A DNA stretch of 64,000 nt from Blastochloris sulfoviridis. GTDB lineage: Bacteria > Pseudomonadota > Alphaproteobacteria > Rhizobiales > Xanthobacteraceae. The notes beneath the pieces are model-generated. The model worked only from the letters and a program-made list of their open reading frames with translations, did no database searches and was not told where the DNA came from. The stretch spans positions 1 to 64,000 of the forward strand of contig NZ_VWPL01000021.1 in NCBI RefSeq assembly GCF_008630065.1, given 5' to 3'. Positions 18,247 to 28,939 of the stretch are shown one piece after another. How positions within the stretch are numbered: position 1 is the stretch's first letter; every line of letters begins with the position of its first letter. The translations under genes and the position numbers were made by a program.

Positions 18247-20133
18247 TCAGGAGCCGGCGTCGCGGCCGACGATCTGGTTGAGGATCCGGGTGTTGACCGT
18301 CACGCCAAGCTCGGTTTCCAGCCCGGTGACGAATTGCGCGAGCAGGTCGTCCTCGATGGCGCGGCGCAGATCGGCCTGCAGCCGCTCGGGGGCCTTGGCG
18401 GCGTCCGGCAGGCGGGCGTCGACGACGCGCAGCACCAGACGGGACACCGTATCCTCGCCGGGCGCCGTGGTCGCTGTTCCCGGGGCGGCGGCGAACACCG
18501 CGGCGATCGCGGCCTCCGGCAGCTCCTTGGTGCCGGCCCGGCGCACCTCCGCCACGGTCGAGACGCTGAGGCCGAGCGCCTTGGCGGCCGCCTCCAGCGA
18601 GCTGCCGGTCTCAAGGCGCTCGATGAGGCCGTCCGCCTTGGCCTTCACCCGCTCGGCCGCCTGCTCCTCCTGCCAGCGCGTCAGCACCTGAGCCTTGGCC
18701 TCGTCGAAGGTGCGGTCGCGGGCCTTGGTGATGCCGGCCACCTCGTACCAGACGAAGCCGTTGCCGCCGAGCTGGACCGGGTCGTTCTCGACCCGCACCT
18801 CGGTCTTGAACGCACCCTGCAGCACCTCGTCCTTGCCGGGGAAGGCGGGGACCGGCTTGCCATCGGCGTCCCGGCCCGAGCGGTCGACCGCCTCGATGGT
18901 CTCGACCGGCAGGCCGGTCTTGGCGCCGACCTCGGCGAGCGTCAGGCCGGCGGCGCGCTCGTCCTCCACCTTGTCGTGACGGTCGAGCAGCTCGCGCTTG
19001 GCGCGCTCGCCGGCGATCTGCCGGCGGATCTGGCCCGAAACCTCCTCGAACGACTTGGACTGCGCCGGCTGCACCTTGAGCACGCGCACCAGCACGTGGC
19101 CGAACCGGCCCTGGATCGGCGGGCTCACCGTCCCTGCGGCCAGCGCGAAGGCGGCGTCGGCCACCGTGGGGTCGAGAAGGCCGGCACGCGTCACCGTGCC
19201 GAGGTCGATGTCGGCCGGCTTCAGGCCGCGGGCGGCCGCCACGCTCTCGAAGCTCTCGCCGCCGGCGATCCGGGCGGCGGCGGCCTTGGCCTCCTCGGCG
19301 GTGGGGAGCACCATCTGCTGCAGGGTGCGCTGCTCGGGCGCGCCGAACCGGTCGCGGTGGGCGTCGAAATAGGCGCGCACGTCGGCGTCCGTCACCTCGA
19401 TCCACTGCGCCAGCGTCTCGACGGTGACCGGCAGCACCACCACCTTGCGGTATTCCGGCGCCCGGAAGGTGGCCTTGCGCTCCTCGAAGAAGGCCTTGAG
19501 CGCGTCGTCGGTGGGGGGCGCGATGGGACCGGCGGCGGCGCGGTCGAGGGTGACGAACTCGACCTTGCGCGTCTCGTTCTGGAAGGTGTCGACGAGACTA
19601 ACGAGCGTGCGCGGCGCTTCGGCCGATCCGCCGATGGCGCGGGCGATCTGCTGGCGAAGCGCGAGCTTGCGCTCGGCGTCGATGTAGGCGGGCTCGGAAT
19701 AGCCGTTGGAGCGCAGCACCTGGTCGAACAGATTGCGGTCGAACTGGCCGTTCGGCCCGCGGAAGGCCGGATTGTCGTGGATGCGGCGGATCAGCTCCTC
19801 ATCGGAGATGCCGAGGCGAAGCTGCCGGGCCCGCTCGTCGAGGGCGGCCTCGGCGAGCACCTCGGCCAGCATCTGCCGGTCGAAGCCGAACGCCCGCGCC
19901 TGATCCGGGGTCACCGGCCGGCCGGCCTGCCGGCCGAGCGCCTGAAGCCGCTGATTGTAGATTTGCCGGAAACTCTCGGTCGAAATGTCGGTCGAGCCGA
20001 TGGTGGCGACGGTGCGCTGGCCGAAGCCGCGGAAGATGTCGCCGATTCCCCACACGGCGAACGAAACCACCAGCAGGCCGAGGAATATTTTGGCGACCCA
20101 GCTCGCCGCGCCTTTTCGCAAGGACTGGAGCAT
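18247..20133 (-). CDS. ppiD: Membrane-anchored periplasmic folding factor, PpiD/SurA-type peptidyl-prolyl isomerase
   Basis: A 628-residue protein with one N-terminal transmembrane segment (AKIFLGLLVVSFAVWGIGDIF) and a long periplasmic part: a SurA-N-like helical region, then a parvulin-type domain recognisable around the stretch with TLQQMVLPTAEEAKAAAARI and the following GTVTRAGLLDP and VLVRVLKVQPAQ elements, and a C-terminal chaperone-like region. It probably helps fold exported proteins leaving the Sec translocon; secG lies in the adjacent divergent operon. ATG 20133 is preferred to an in-frame TTG at 20154. The neighbourhood ppiD-trpE next to tpiA is common in Rhizobiales. Confidence 0.88.
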   Translation of the reverse strand: MLQSLRKGAASWVAKIFLGLLVVSFAVWGIGDIFRGFGQRTVATIGSTDISTESFRQIYNQRLQALGRQAGRPVTPDQARAFGFDRQMLAEVLAEAALDERARQLRLGISDEELIRRIHDNPAFRGPNGQFDRNLFDQVLRSNGYSEPAYIDAERKLALRQQIARAIGGSAEAPRTLVSLVDTFQNETRKVEFVTLDRAAAGPIAPPTDDALKAFFEERKATFRAPEYRKVVVLPVTVETLAQWIEVTDADVRAYFDAHRDRFGAPEQRTLQQMVLPTAEEAKAAAARIAGGESFESVAAARGLKPADIDLGTVTRAGLLDPTVADAAFALAAGTVSPPIQGRFGHVLVRVLKVQPAQSKSFEEVSGQIRRQIAGERAKRELLDRHDKVEDERAAGLTLAEVGAKTGLPVETIEAVDRSGRDADGKPVPAFPGKDEVLQGAFKTEVRVENDPVQLGGNGFVWYEVAGITKARDRTFDEAKAQVLTRWQEEQAAERVKAKADGLIERLETGSSLEAAAKALGLSVSTVAEVRRAGTKELPEAAIAAVFAAAPGTATTAPGEDTVSRLVLRVVDARLPDAAKAPERLQADLRRAIEDDLLAQFVTGLETELGVTVNTRILNQIVGRDAGS

Positions 20134-20280
20134 TGACCGAAATCCGGTTTCCAAATGAAAACAGGCGGCGCGCGCCGCCCTTTGGGTCCTACCATAGGGG
20201 CACGCTGCGCCAGGAGCAATCCGACGTGCTCGCGGCCGCAGGACCGGCTATGGGTGGGCGACAAGGCTAGGCCTGCGCGA

Positions 20281-20403
20281 TATACGGTTTCCGGCTGATC
20301 AAGCCTTCGAGCCGTATTCCGATCGCCGAAAATCCCGTTACCGAACAAGGGATTTTCGGCGAGACCGTTTCCGGTATCCCGAAGGGATCAACCGGAAACG
20401 GTA
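20281..20403. repeat. Interspersed palindromic repeat, arm-type copy 2
   Basis: It begins TACGGTTTCCGGCTGATC and ends GATCAACCGGAAACGGTA. The inside matches the copy at 155-274 with only a few differences over about 95 bases, including the hairpin GCCGAAAATCCC/GGGATTTTCGGC. It sits in the divergent ppiD-tpiA gap and ends about 20 bp before the tpiA ATG, so it probably overlaps the tpiA leader. Confidence 0.85.
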
Positions 20404-20425
20404 TAACGAGTTGGGGGGAGACATC

Positions 20426-21181
20426 ATGGTGGCGCTGCGCCGTCCGCTGGTTGCGGGCAACTGGAAGATGAACGGGTTTCGGGCCTCGATCGCCGAACTC
20501 CGCTCGGTGGCGGCGGCGGTGGCCGGCGGGGCAGCCGGCCACGCCGAGGTGCTGGTGTGCCCGCCGTTCACGCTGGTGGCTGCGTTCGCGGCCGAGCCGC
20601 GCGAGCCGGTGGAGGTGGGGGGGCAGGACTGCCACGCCAAGCCCTCGGGCGCCCACACCGGTGATATTTCAGCGGAAATGCTGAAGGATGCCGGCGCCGG
20701 CGCGGTCATCGTCGGCCATTCCGAGCGCCGCGCCGACCATGGCGAGAGCGATGCGGTGGTCCACGCCAAGGCGGTGGCGGCCCGCCGCGCCGGGCTCGTC
20801 GCCATCGTCTGCGTCGGCGAGACCCGGGCCGAGCGCGAGGCCGGCCACACGCTGGAGGTGGTGCGCCGCCAGCTCGACGGCTCGGTGCCCGAGGGCGCCA
20901 CCGCCGCCGACACGGTGATCGCCTACGAGCCGGTGTGGGCGATCGGCACCGGCCTCACCCCCACCACCGCCGACGTCGCCGAGGTCCACGCCATGATTCG
21001 CGACCGGCTGGTCGAGCGCTTCGGCGCCGAGGGGCAGGGCATCCGCATCCTCTATGGCGGCTCGGTGAAGCCCGACAACGCCGCCGAGCTGATGGCGGTG
21101 GCCAATGTCGACGGCGCTTTGGTTGGCGGCGCCTCGCTGAAGGCGGCCGATTTCCTGGCGATTGCCGGGGTCTATCGCTGA
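20426..21181 (+). CDS. tpiA: Triose-phosphate isomerase
   Basis: A 251-residue TIM-barrel enzyme that interconverts dihydroxyacetone phosphate and glyceraldehyde 3-phosphate. The catalytic residues are visible in GNWKMN (Lys), VGHSERR (His) and [11 protein letters not shown] (Glu), and the phosphate-binding [10 protein letters not shown] is present. ATG 20426 is chosen over an upstream in-frame codon because TTGGGGGGAG at 20411-20420 is a good ribosome binding site. First gene of tpiA-secG-pyrG. Confidence 0.97.
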   Translation: MVALRRPLVAGNWKMNGFRASIAELRSVAAAVAGGAAGHAEVLVCPPFTLVAAFAAEPREPVEVGGQDCHAKPSGAHTGDISAEMLKDAGAGAVIVGHSERRADHGESDAVVHAKAVAARRAGLVAIVCVGETRAEREAGHTLEVVRRQLDGSVPEGATAADTVIAYEPVWAIGTGLTPTTADVAEVHAMIRDRLVERFGAEGQGIRILYGGSVKPDNAAELMAVANVDGALVGGASLKAADFLAIAGVYR

Positions 21182-21309
21182 GTGTTCGCCATCCGGGCGT
21201 CACACGGGTGGAAATGCCCGCGGCGATCGTGTAATAGCCCGGCCAACCGTGGTCCGGCCGCGGGCGTGCCCTTCCGATCGGGTCCGCCCCGGCCTATTTG
21301 CTTTGAGTC

Positions 21310-21660
21310 ATGCAGACCGTTCTCATCGTCATCCATCTGATGGTCGTTCTTGCGCTGGTCGGGGTTGTCCTCCTGCAGAAGTCGGAGGGCGGCGGCCTCG
21401 GCATGGGCGGTGGCGGCGGCTTCATGTCCTCGCGCGGCACCGCCAACGTGCTGACCCGGACCACCGCAATCCTGGCCGCCGTCTTCTTCGCCACCAGCCT
21501 GGCGCTGTCGGTGCTGGCCGGCTACAGCCGGGAGCCCAAGTCGATCCTCGATTTGGGCGGGGCGCCGGCCGGCGCGCCGGCACAGGCACCGGCCGAGGGC
21601 CAGGGCATTCTCGACCAGATCAAGCCGCCGGGACCGCCGCAGCCGCCGGTCTCGCGCTGA
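21310..21660 (+). CDS. secG: Preprotein translocase subunit SecG
   Basis: A 116-residue inner-membrane protein, the small auxiliary subunit of SecYEG. Two hydrophobic segments are visible (VLIVIHLMVVLALVGVVLLQ and a second around TAILAAVFFATSLALSVLAG) joined by the conserved LLQKSEGGGLGMGGGGG loop. The C-terminal tail is rich in Pro, Ala and Gln, as is common in alphaproteobacteria. The gaps to tpiA (128 bp) and pyrG (94 bp) show no extra genes. Confidence 0.95.
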   Translation: MQTVLIVIHLMVVLALVGVVLLQKSEGGGLGMGGGGGFMSSRGTANVLTRTTAILAAVFFATSLALSVLAGYSREPKSILDLGGAPAGAPAQAPAEGQGILDQIKPPGPPQPPVSR

Positions 21661-21742
21661 ACGCCCGCGGATCTTCCGCAGGGTCTCCAAATTCATCCGG
21701 CGAGCGGCCCTGCCGCTCGCCAAAACGAGATGGGCGGGCTAA

Positions 21743-23383
<1,641 letters not shown>

Positions 23384-23409
23384 TTCGGTTCTTGGACGAT
23401 CAGGCTCGG

Positions 23410-23452
23410 CCTCTCTCTTCCCTCTCCCGCAAGGTGAGAGGGAAGAGAGAGG
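23410..23452 (+). terminator. Long hairpin after pyrG
   Basis: A perfect 17-bp stem runs from 23410-23426 (CCTCTCTCTTCCCTCTC) to 23436-23452 with a 9-nt loop, 26 bp after the pyrG stop. It is built from the same CCCTCTCC core as the composite repeats, and an arm-like GTTCTTGGACGATCA precedes it. It probably ends or protects the tpiA-secG-pyrG transcript. Confidence 0.65.
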
Positions 23453-23455
23453 GCC

Positions 23456-23935
23456 TGCAACCAAGGGACGTTTCGGGCCGATCAGCGCCAACCCGGATGG
23501 CGGCTGCTGCGGCTTGCAGCAGATCGAAGTGCCGCCGCCGGGACCGGATCGCGCTCCAGGGACGCGTACAATTCTGTATCGTATGACGCGAATGCCGGTG
23601 CGCCGGGCAGTATTTCATAAACCAGAGGTCGAAATTCCCGCCGCGGGCCGGGGGCGCGGCAAGACCGCACCACGGATCACCATGGGATCACCACGGTCTT
23701 GCCTATAGTGTACGTCGCTTGATTTGCGCCTGTGGCGCGGCGGATGGGGCTGGCGGATTTCTCATGATACGGTCTTTGGATGATCGGCCCGGAACGGCCG
23801 CCGGCCAGGCGGCGCGCTCCGTCCCTCGCCCGTGCGGGGAGAGGGGCGACGACAGCCGGGCTGATCGGCCGGACGCCGCATGACAGCCTGCTTGGAGTTT
23901 TCCATTTCAAGGTTTGGTCAACACAGGAGGCTGGG
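23456..23935. other. Gene-free stretch before the secretion genes
   Basis: About 480 bp without a supported gene. A degenerate repeat arm (GATACGGTCTTTGGATGATC) lies near 23767. I see no clear promoter, riboswitch or RNA gene. A good ribosome binding site (CAGGAGG) for the next gene lies at its end. Confidence 0.5.
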
Positions 23936-25675
23936 GTGAAAACGAAGCTTGCTTCGCCGACGCTCAACGCCTTGCGGCCGTTGGCGCCGGCCTATGCCGG
24001 GCTTTTCGCGATGAGCCTGTTCCTGCCGTTTCTCTATTTCTCGGCGCCGCTGTTCGTGTCGCAGATCATGGACCGGGTGACGACCAGCCGCAGCGAGCTG
24101 ACGCTGTTCTTCCTCGCCATCATTGCGCTGTTCCTGCTGGCGGTTCACGCCTTTCTCGAATGGGTGCGCCAGAAGGCCCTGCGGCGGATGGGCGCCGAGA
24201 TCGACCAGCGCCTCGGCCTCGTTCTGTTCGAGGCGATGCACCGGCCGCGCCCGGCGGCCGGAATGAACGCCTCGCCCTCGACGCTGAACGATTTCAACAT
24301 TGTGCGCGACACGCTCTCGAGTGCGTCGGTGACGGCGGTGTTCGACGCGTTCTGGTCGCCGCTGTTCATCATTGCGATGGCGCTGGTCCATTGGGTGTTC
24401 GGCATCTACGCCCTGCTGATGGTGGCGTTCTCCGCCGCGATGAGTGTTCTGAACGCCGCTCTGGTGAAGAACGACAATGAGCGCTTCCAGCGCATGTCCG
24501 GCAAGGCGGCCGAGTTCGGCCTTGCGGTGACGCGCAATGTCGAGGCGGTGCGGGCGCTCGGCATGCTGCCGCGTCTGCGCGACCGCTGGTACGACCTGCA
24601 CGGCCGGATGCTGGGCTGGCAGCAGGCGGCGGCAAGGCCCAACGACATCATCGCCGCGATCGTGCGTTTCGTACGCAACGGCCAGATGGTCCTGATCTAC
24701 GTCATCGGCATCATCCTGTTTCTGCAGCAGGAGGTTTCGACGTCGGTGATCTTCATCGCCATGATCGTGATGCTGCGCGCGATGGGACCGATCGACTCGC
24801 TGATCATGAACTGGCGCACCTATGCCGGCTTTGCCTCGGCGCTCAGCAGGGTCGATGCCATTCTCAAGGACGCCACCCAGCAGGGAAACAAGATGGCGCT
24901 GCCGGGCCTGTCCGGTCCGCTGGTCGTCTCGCGGGTGTTCGCCAGCGCGCCGGGCGGCGACAGGCCGATTCTCACCGATGTGTCGTTCTCGGTGGCGCAG
25001 GGCCGCACCGTCGGCATCGTCGGCCCCAGCGGTGCCGGCAAATCGTGCCTGGCGCGGGTGCTGGTCGGCGTCTGGCCGCCGCGCCGCGGCACCATCGTCA
25101 TCGGCGACCACGATCTGTCCCACTGGAACGAGGACGAACTCGGCCAGCAGATGGGCTACATGCCGCAGGACGTCGAGCTGCTGCCCGGCACGATCGCCGA
25201 GAACATCGCGCGCTTCGATCCGAAGGCGGCCGAGGACAGTTCCGGCATCATCGCGGCGGCCGAGCTGGCCGGCATCGCCGACCTCGTCAAGTCGCTGCCC
25301 GAGGGCTACAACACCCGCGTCGGGTCGGGCGGCCACGTGCTGTCGGGCGGCCAGCGCAGCCGCATCGCGCTCGCCCGCGCCGTCTACGGCATGCCGAGCT
25401 TCATCGTGCTGGACGAGCCGAACTCGAACCTCGATGCGCTCGCCGAGCAGTCGCTGATGACCATGCTGCAGAAGCTGCAGGCCATGCAGAGCACCGTGCT
25501 GATCGTGACGCACAAGCTCAACATCCTGAACTATTGCGACGACGTGCTGGTGCTCAATGCCGGCACCGTGCAGGCCTTCGGCACGCGCGACCAGATCGTC
25601 GACCGCATCCCGCGCATCCGCACCCAGCCGAACCTGATGGTGATCGAGGGATCGGCGGAAGGACGGAGGTCCTGA
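23936..25675 (+). CDS. Type I secretion system ABC exporter (PrtD/HlyB-like)
   Basis: A 579-residue inner-membrane ABC half-transporter. An N-terminal six-helix domain (for example AGLFAMSLFLPFLYFSAPLFV and VLIYVIGIILFLQQ) is followed by a nucleotide-binding domain with Walker A GPSGAGKS, signature LSGGQRSRIALARA, Walker B SFIVLDEPNSNLD and the switch His in VTHKLN. The layout matches PrtD-type exporters of RTX proteases without an N-terminal peptidase domain. The GTG at 23936 follows CAGGAGG with good spacing and is preferred to upstream starts. It is 1 bp from the adaptor gene. No TolC-type outer-membrane gene is in the window. Confidence 0.93.
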   Translation: MKTKLASPTLNALRPLAPAYAGLFAMSLFLPFLYFSAPLFVSQIMDRVTTSRSELTLFFLAIIALFLLAVHAFLEWVRQKALRRMGAEIDQRLGLVLFEAMHRPRPAAGMNASPSTLNDFNIVRDTLSSASVTAVFDAFWSPLFIIAMALVHWVFGIYALLMVAFSAAMSVLNAALVKNDNERFQRMSGKAAEFGLAVTRNVEAVRALGMLPRLRDRWYDLHGRMLGWQQAAARPNDIIAAIVRFVRNGQMVLIYVIGIILFLQQEVSTSVIFIAMIVMLRAMGPIDSLIMNWRTYAGFASALSRVDAILKDATQQGNKMALPGLSGPLVVSRVFASAPGGDRPILTDVSFSVAQGRTVGIVGPSGAGKSCLARVLVGVWPPRRGTIVIGDHDLSHWNEDELGQQMGYMPQDVELLPGTIAENIARFDPKAAEDSSGIIAAAELAGIADLVKSLPEGYNTRVGSGGHVLSGGQRSRIALARAVYGMPSFIVLDEPNSNLDALAEQSLMTMLQKLQAMQSTVLIVTHKLNILNYCDDVLVLNAGTVQAFGTRDQIVDRIPRIRTQPNLMVIEGSAEGRRS

Positions 25676-25676
25676 C

Positions 25677-27002
25677 ATGGACGAGCAGCGTATCGAGCTC
25701 CTTCCGGCGCCGCCGGTATCGACCGATTGGCGCAGGATGCTGCTGATCGGCTTTGCCGTGGTGTTCTTCACCTTCGTCGTCCTGGGCGGCTGGGCGGCGA
25801 CCGCGCGGCTCGATGCCGCCGTGGTGGCGACCGCCAAGATATCGGTGGAGTCCAACCGCAAGACGGTGCAGCACCTCGAAGGCGGCATCGTGAAGGAAAT
25901 CCTGGTGCGCGACGGCGACGCCGTCACGGAAGGCGATGTGCTGGTCCGGCTCGATCCGACGCGCAGCGAGGCCACGAGCCGCGCCTTCCGTCAGCAGCTC
26001 GCCATCGCCCTCGCCCTGGAAGCGCGCCTCGCGGCCCAGCGCGACATGCTCGACAAGGTGGCGTTTCCCAAGGAGGTGCTCGACATGCGGAGCGACCCGC
26101 AGGTCGGCGTTGCGGTATCCGACAATCAGCGTCAGTTCGAGAACCGGCGTGAGTCGCTGACGCGCGGCATCGACGTCATCGAGCGGCAGATGGTGCAGGT
26201 CGGCCAGGAGATCGAGCAGTCGCAGGTCGATGTGCGCTCCGCCCAGGAGCGCCTTGCGACCATCAATCGCGAGCTGCCGAATCTGCGCCGCCTGCTGGAG
26301 CGCGGCCTCGTTCCCCTGCCGCGGGTGACCGCGCTCGAACGCGATCTCTCGCTGACCCAGGGTGCGCTCGACAATGGACGCCTGGCGATCGACAAGGGCA
26401 AGGCCAAGATCGGCGAATATCAGGCGCGCATCGAGCAGCTTCGCCAGGAGTACCGTCAGGAGGCCGCAAACCTGCTGCCCGACGTCCAGCGCACGATCGG
26501 CGACGCCCGCCAGCAACTGGTCATCGCCAGCGATGCGCTGCATCGCATCGACATCAAGGCGCCGGTGACCGGCACGGTGCAGCAGATGCGGATCTTCACG
26601 ATCGGCGGCGTGATCCGGGCGGGCGATCCGATCGTCGACATCGTGCCGGCGGCCGACAGCCTGGTGGTCCGGGCGCAGATCACGCCCTATGATCGCGACC
26701 GCGTGCGTGTCGGCATGCCCGTCGAGGTGCGCGTCGCGCAGTTCGCCAAGTATCAGCTTGCCCCCATCACCGGGCAGCTTCACTCGGTGTCGCAGGACAG
26801 CATCCCCGACGAGGCGACGCACCAGATGTATTTCGCCGCCGAGGTGGTAGTGGACAAGGCGTCCATTCCGCCCGAGCTCGCCGACAAGCTCACCGCCGGC
26901 ATGCAGGTCGACGTGGTGATCCCGACCGAGGCGCGCACCGTGCTGACCTATCTGATGGGGCCGATGCTGCACAACATCGCTCTGTCGATGCGCGAGCGCT
27001 GA
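25677..27002 (+). CDS. Type I secretion membrane fusion protein, HlyD family
   Basis: A 441-residue periplasmic adaptor that links the ABC exporter to an outer-membrane channel. It has a short cytosolic start, one transmembrane segment (LLIGFAVVFFTFVVLGGW), a lipoyl-like half (QHLEGGIVKEILVRDGDAVTEGDVLVRLD), a long coiled coil (about residues 90-270), the second lipoyl half with IKAPVTGTVQQM, and a beta-barrel/C-terminal HlyD domain. ATG 25677 begins 1 bp after the ABC gene's stop. It ends just before a composite repeat. Confidence 0.94.
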   Translation: MDEQRIELLPAPPVSTDWRRMLLIGFAVVFFTFVVLGGWAATARLDAAVVATAKISVESNRKTVQHLEGGIVKEILVRDGDAVTEGDVLVRLDPTRSEATSRAFRQQLAIALALEARLAAQRDMLDKVAFPKEVLDMRSDPQVGVAVSDNQRQFENRRESLTRGIDVIERQMVQVGQEIEQSQVDVRSAQERLATINRELPNLRRLLERGLVPLPRVTALERDLSLTQGALDNGRLAIDKGKAKIGEYQARIEQLRQEYRQEAANLLPDVQRTIGDARQQLVIASDALHRIDIKAPVTGTVQQMRIFTIGGVIRAGDPIVDIVPAADSLVVRAQITPYDRDRVRVGMPVEVRVAQFAKYQLAPITGQLHSVSQDSIPDEATHQMYFAAEVVVDKASIPPELADKLTAGMQVDVVIPTEARTVLTYLMGPMLHNIALSMRER

Positions 27003-27021
27003 GCGGATGCCATCCGCATCA

Positions 27022-27264
27022 GACGGTTTCCGGTTGACTGGTTCGGCTTCTTTCTTCCCTCTCCCCTTGCGGGAGAGGGTGGCGAGATCGAGCGAAGCGA
27101 GGTCGAGCCGGGTGAGGGGTAACTGCAGACGCGGGCTTGAAGCTTCACCCCTCACCCGCCTCGCGATCTGACGATCGCTCGGCACCCTCTCCCGCAAGGG
27201 GAGAGGGGAAGGGAGCGCGGCTCACGACCAGCGGCTGTTCCGAGGTGATCAACCGGAAACCGCA
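27022..27264. repeat. Composite palindromic repeat, full copy with both arms
   Basis: The outer arms are ACGGTTTCCGGTTGA at about 27022 and the inverted GATCAACCGGAAACCG ending at about 27264. Two inverted CCCTCTCC/GGAGAGGG hairpins, both with short GCAA-type loops, surround the GGGTGAGGGGT/ACCCCTCACCC centre. It fills the gap between the convergent hlyD-like gene and the first SapC-family gene and abuts the latter's stop. Confidence 0.88.
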
Positions 27265-28152
27265 TCAAACCGGCGGATACTCCGGCGCGTCGCTGCCTGA
27301 CGCATCGAGGCCGCTGTGCGTGGCCTCCAGGTCGCCGAGCGAGAACAGGTCGCCATCGTCGATGGCGATATCCTCCATGCCGAGGAAATCGAGTCCCCGC
27401 CCGCCGGCGGCGGACGCCGCGAGGGTGGACCGCGCGCTCTTGGGCTGGCACTCGGACCGCAGGCGGTGCAGCGAGAACTGGCAGGCCACGGCGATGTCGA
27501 CGCTGGCGAACCGGTGCCGCGCCATCGCCGCGAAGGCGGCGGGCTCGATCTCGGCGAACCGGGCGCGGTCGACCGTATGGAGCTGCGGCGTCGCCGGCTG
27601 CGCCGTGCCGTTCGGCGGCTGGCGCAGCGGCACGAGGAGCCTGGCGATCAGCAGATGATCGAGGGCGGCAGCGAGGCTGCGCCGGCTGTCCAGCAGTTGG
27701 CGCGCCAGCCGGTGCAGCGTCTGCAGATGGCTGCTCGGGGCGCCGTCGTCGCGGCACAGAGGCGTGCCGGCCTCGGCCGACAGGAAGTCGGTGTCGGCCG
27801 GCACCACCAGATCGTCGAACGGATCGACGCTGTTCCCCGTGGCCTGGAACGGAAACGTCCGCACCGCCATCGGCATGTAGCCGCCCTGCCAGGTGCCCGA
27901 CGCATCGACGAGGGGCCGCGTCAGATAGGCTTCGTCGAGGATCACGCCGAGCAGCGGAAGCCCGCGGCTGAACCGGATGGCGAGCGGGTAATAGTGCGCG
28001 CACAAATGCATTTCCGAATAGGCGATCGGCTGCCAGCCGAGCGCAGTCACCCAGCGGCCGTGCGCCGGCATGGCGTGGCGTGCGCGGGCAGCGCCGCGCA
28101 GCGGCACCAGCCGGCTCGCGGGCAGCGCGCTTGCCGCAGCAGCGTCGCTCAT
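27265..28152 (-). CDS. SapC-family protein, copy 2 of a tandem pair
   Basis: A 295-residue protein of the SapC family (PF07277), named after a gene of the Campylobacter fetus S-layer secretion locus; no biochemical role is established. Family features include QPIAYSEMHLCAHYYPLAIRF, a GVILD segment, the GTWQGGYMPMAVRTFPFQA block and the middle stretch LSAEAGTPLCRDDG. No signal peptide or membrane segment is seen. The ATG overlaps the stop of the upstream paralogue by 4 bp (ATGA), so the pair is translationally coupled. It converges on a type I exporter, which recalls the sap locus layout. Confidence 0.75.
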   Translation of the reverse strand: MSDAAAASALPASRLVPLRGAARARHAMPAHGRWVTALGWQPIAYSEMHLCAHYYPLAIRFSRGLPLLGVILDEAYLTRPLVDASGTWQGGYMPMAVRTFPFQATGNSVDPFDDLVVPADTDFLSAEAGTPLCRDDGAPSSHLQTLHRLARQLLDSRRSLAAALDHLLIARLLVPLRQPPNGTAQPATPQLHTVDRARFAEIEPAAFAAMARHRFASVDIAVACQFSLHRLRSECQPKSARSTLAASAAGGRGLDFLGMEDIAIDDGDLFSLGDLEATHSGLDASGSDAPEYPPV

Positions 28153-28886
28153 GGCACGCGCACCTGCGCGATGAGTTGCGGGCCGCGGTCGGCGGCGAGC
28201 GTCGCCTTCGCCATCGTGAGCAGCAGGCCGGCGCGGAACAGCGACAGGCGATGCAGGCCCAGAAGCTGGGCGGCCGCGAAGCCGTGGCGGGCAAGGATCG
28301 GCGCATAGCGGCCGGTCTCGAACCCGCTCTGATGGGCGATGTGGAGGCCGGCCACCTCGATCCGCCGCCCCTCGACGTCGAAGCTGAGGCTCCAGGGCTC
28401 CAGCAGGCCGGCGTCTGCCAGCGCCAGCCCGATGTCGCGCGTGACGGCGAACTCGACGGAGAACGTTTCCAGCGCATCGAGGCGCAGCCGCGTCGCCAGC
28501 GCCGGCTTGCGCTCGATGGTGATGATCGGCGCGCCGATGTCGGTGGGCTCGTCGGCGAACACGTTGTCGAACATCCAGCGGCAATCGGGGCCGGGCAGCG
28601 TGTCGGGGTCGAACACGAAGGGATAGGCGGCGAGCAGCAGCGGCAACAGGCCGCGTGCCGGCGGCGGCAGCGCACGACTGTCGGCAAGGAGCGCGCGAAG
28701 AACCACCAGCTCGGGGCCATGCGCCGCCATGCGCCAGGCGATCGGAAACCACGTCGACAGCTTCAGCGCCTCGGTGTGGACGATCGGCACGATCTGGATC
28801 TCGCGCACCAGCCGGTAGGCCTGCGGCGCATAGATGCGGCGCGCCAGCACATCGCCTTCGAGAGGAATCGGACTTTCGCTCAGCAT
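28149..28886 (-). CDS. SapC-family protein, copy 1 of a tandem pair
   Basis: A 245-residue protein that aligns with its downstream neighbour: VPIVHTEALKLSTWFPIAW against PIAYSEMHLCAHYYPLAIR, and LLAAYPFVFD against AVRTFPFQA. I assign it to the SapC family with less certainty than copy 2 because the central G-W segment is replaced. No membrane segment or signal peptide is visible. ATG at 28886; a 53-bp gap separates it from the methyltransferase upstream on the same strand, so the two SapC-like genes and the methyltransferase may be one transcript. Confidence 0.65.
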   Translation of the reverse strand: MLSESPIPLEGDVLARRIYAPQAYRLVREIQIVPIVHTEALKLSTWFPIAWRMAAHGPELVVLRALLADSRALPPPARGLLPLLLAAYPFVFDPDTLPGPDCRWMFDNVFADEPTDIGAPIITIERKPALATRLRLDALETFSVEFAVTRDIGLALADAGLLEPWSLSFDVEGRRIEVAGLHIAHQSGFETGRYAPILARHGFAAAQLLGLHRLSLFRAGLLLTMAKATLAADRGPQLIAQVRVP

Positions 28887-28939
28887 GGCTGCGGCGAAGC
28901 TAGCACGACTGGCGCCGGAGGGTGAGGCGCGGCGGCGGC

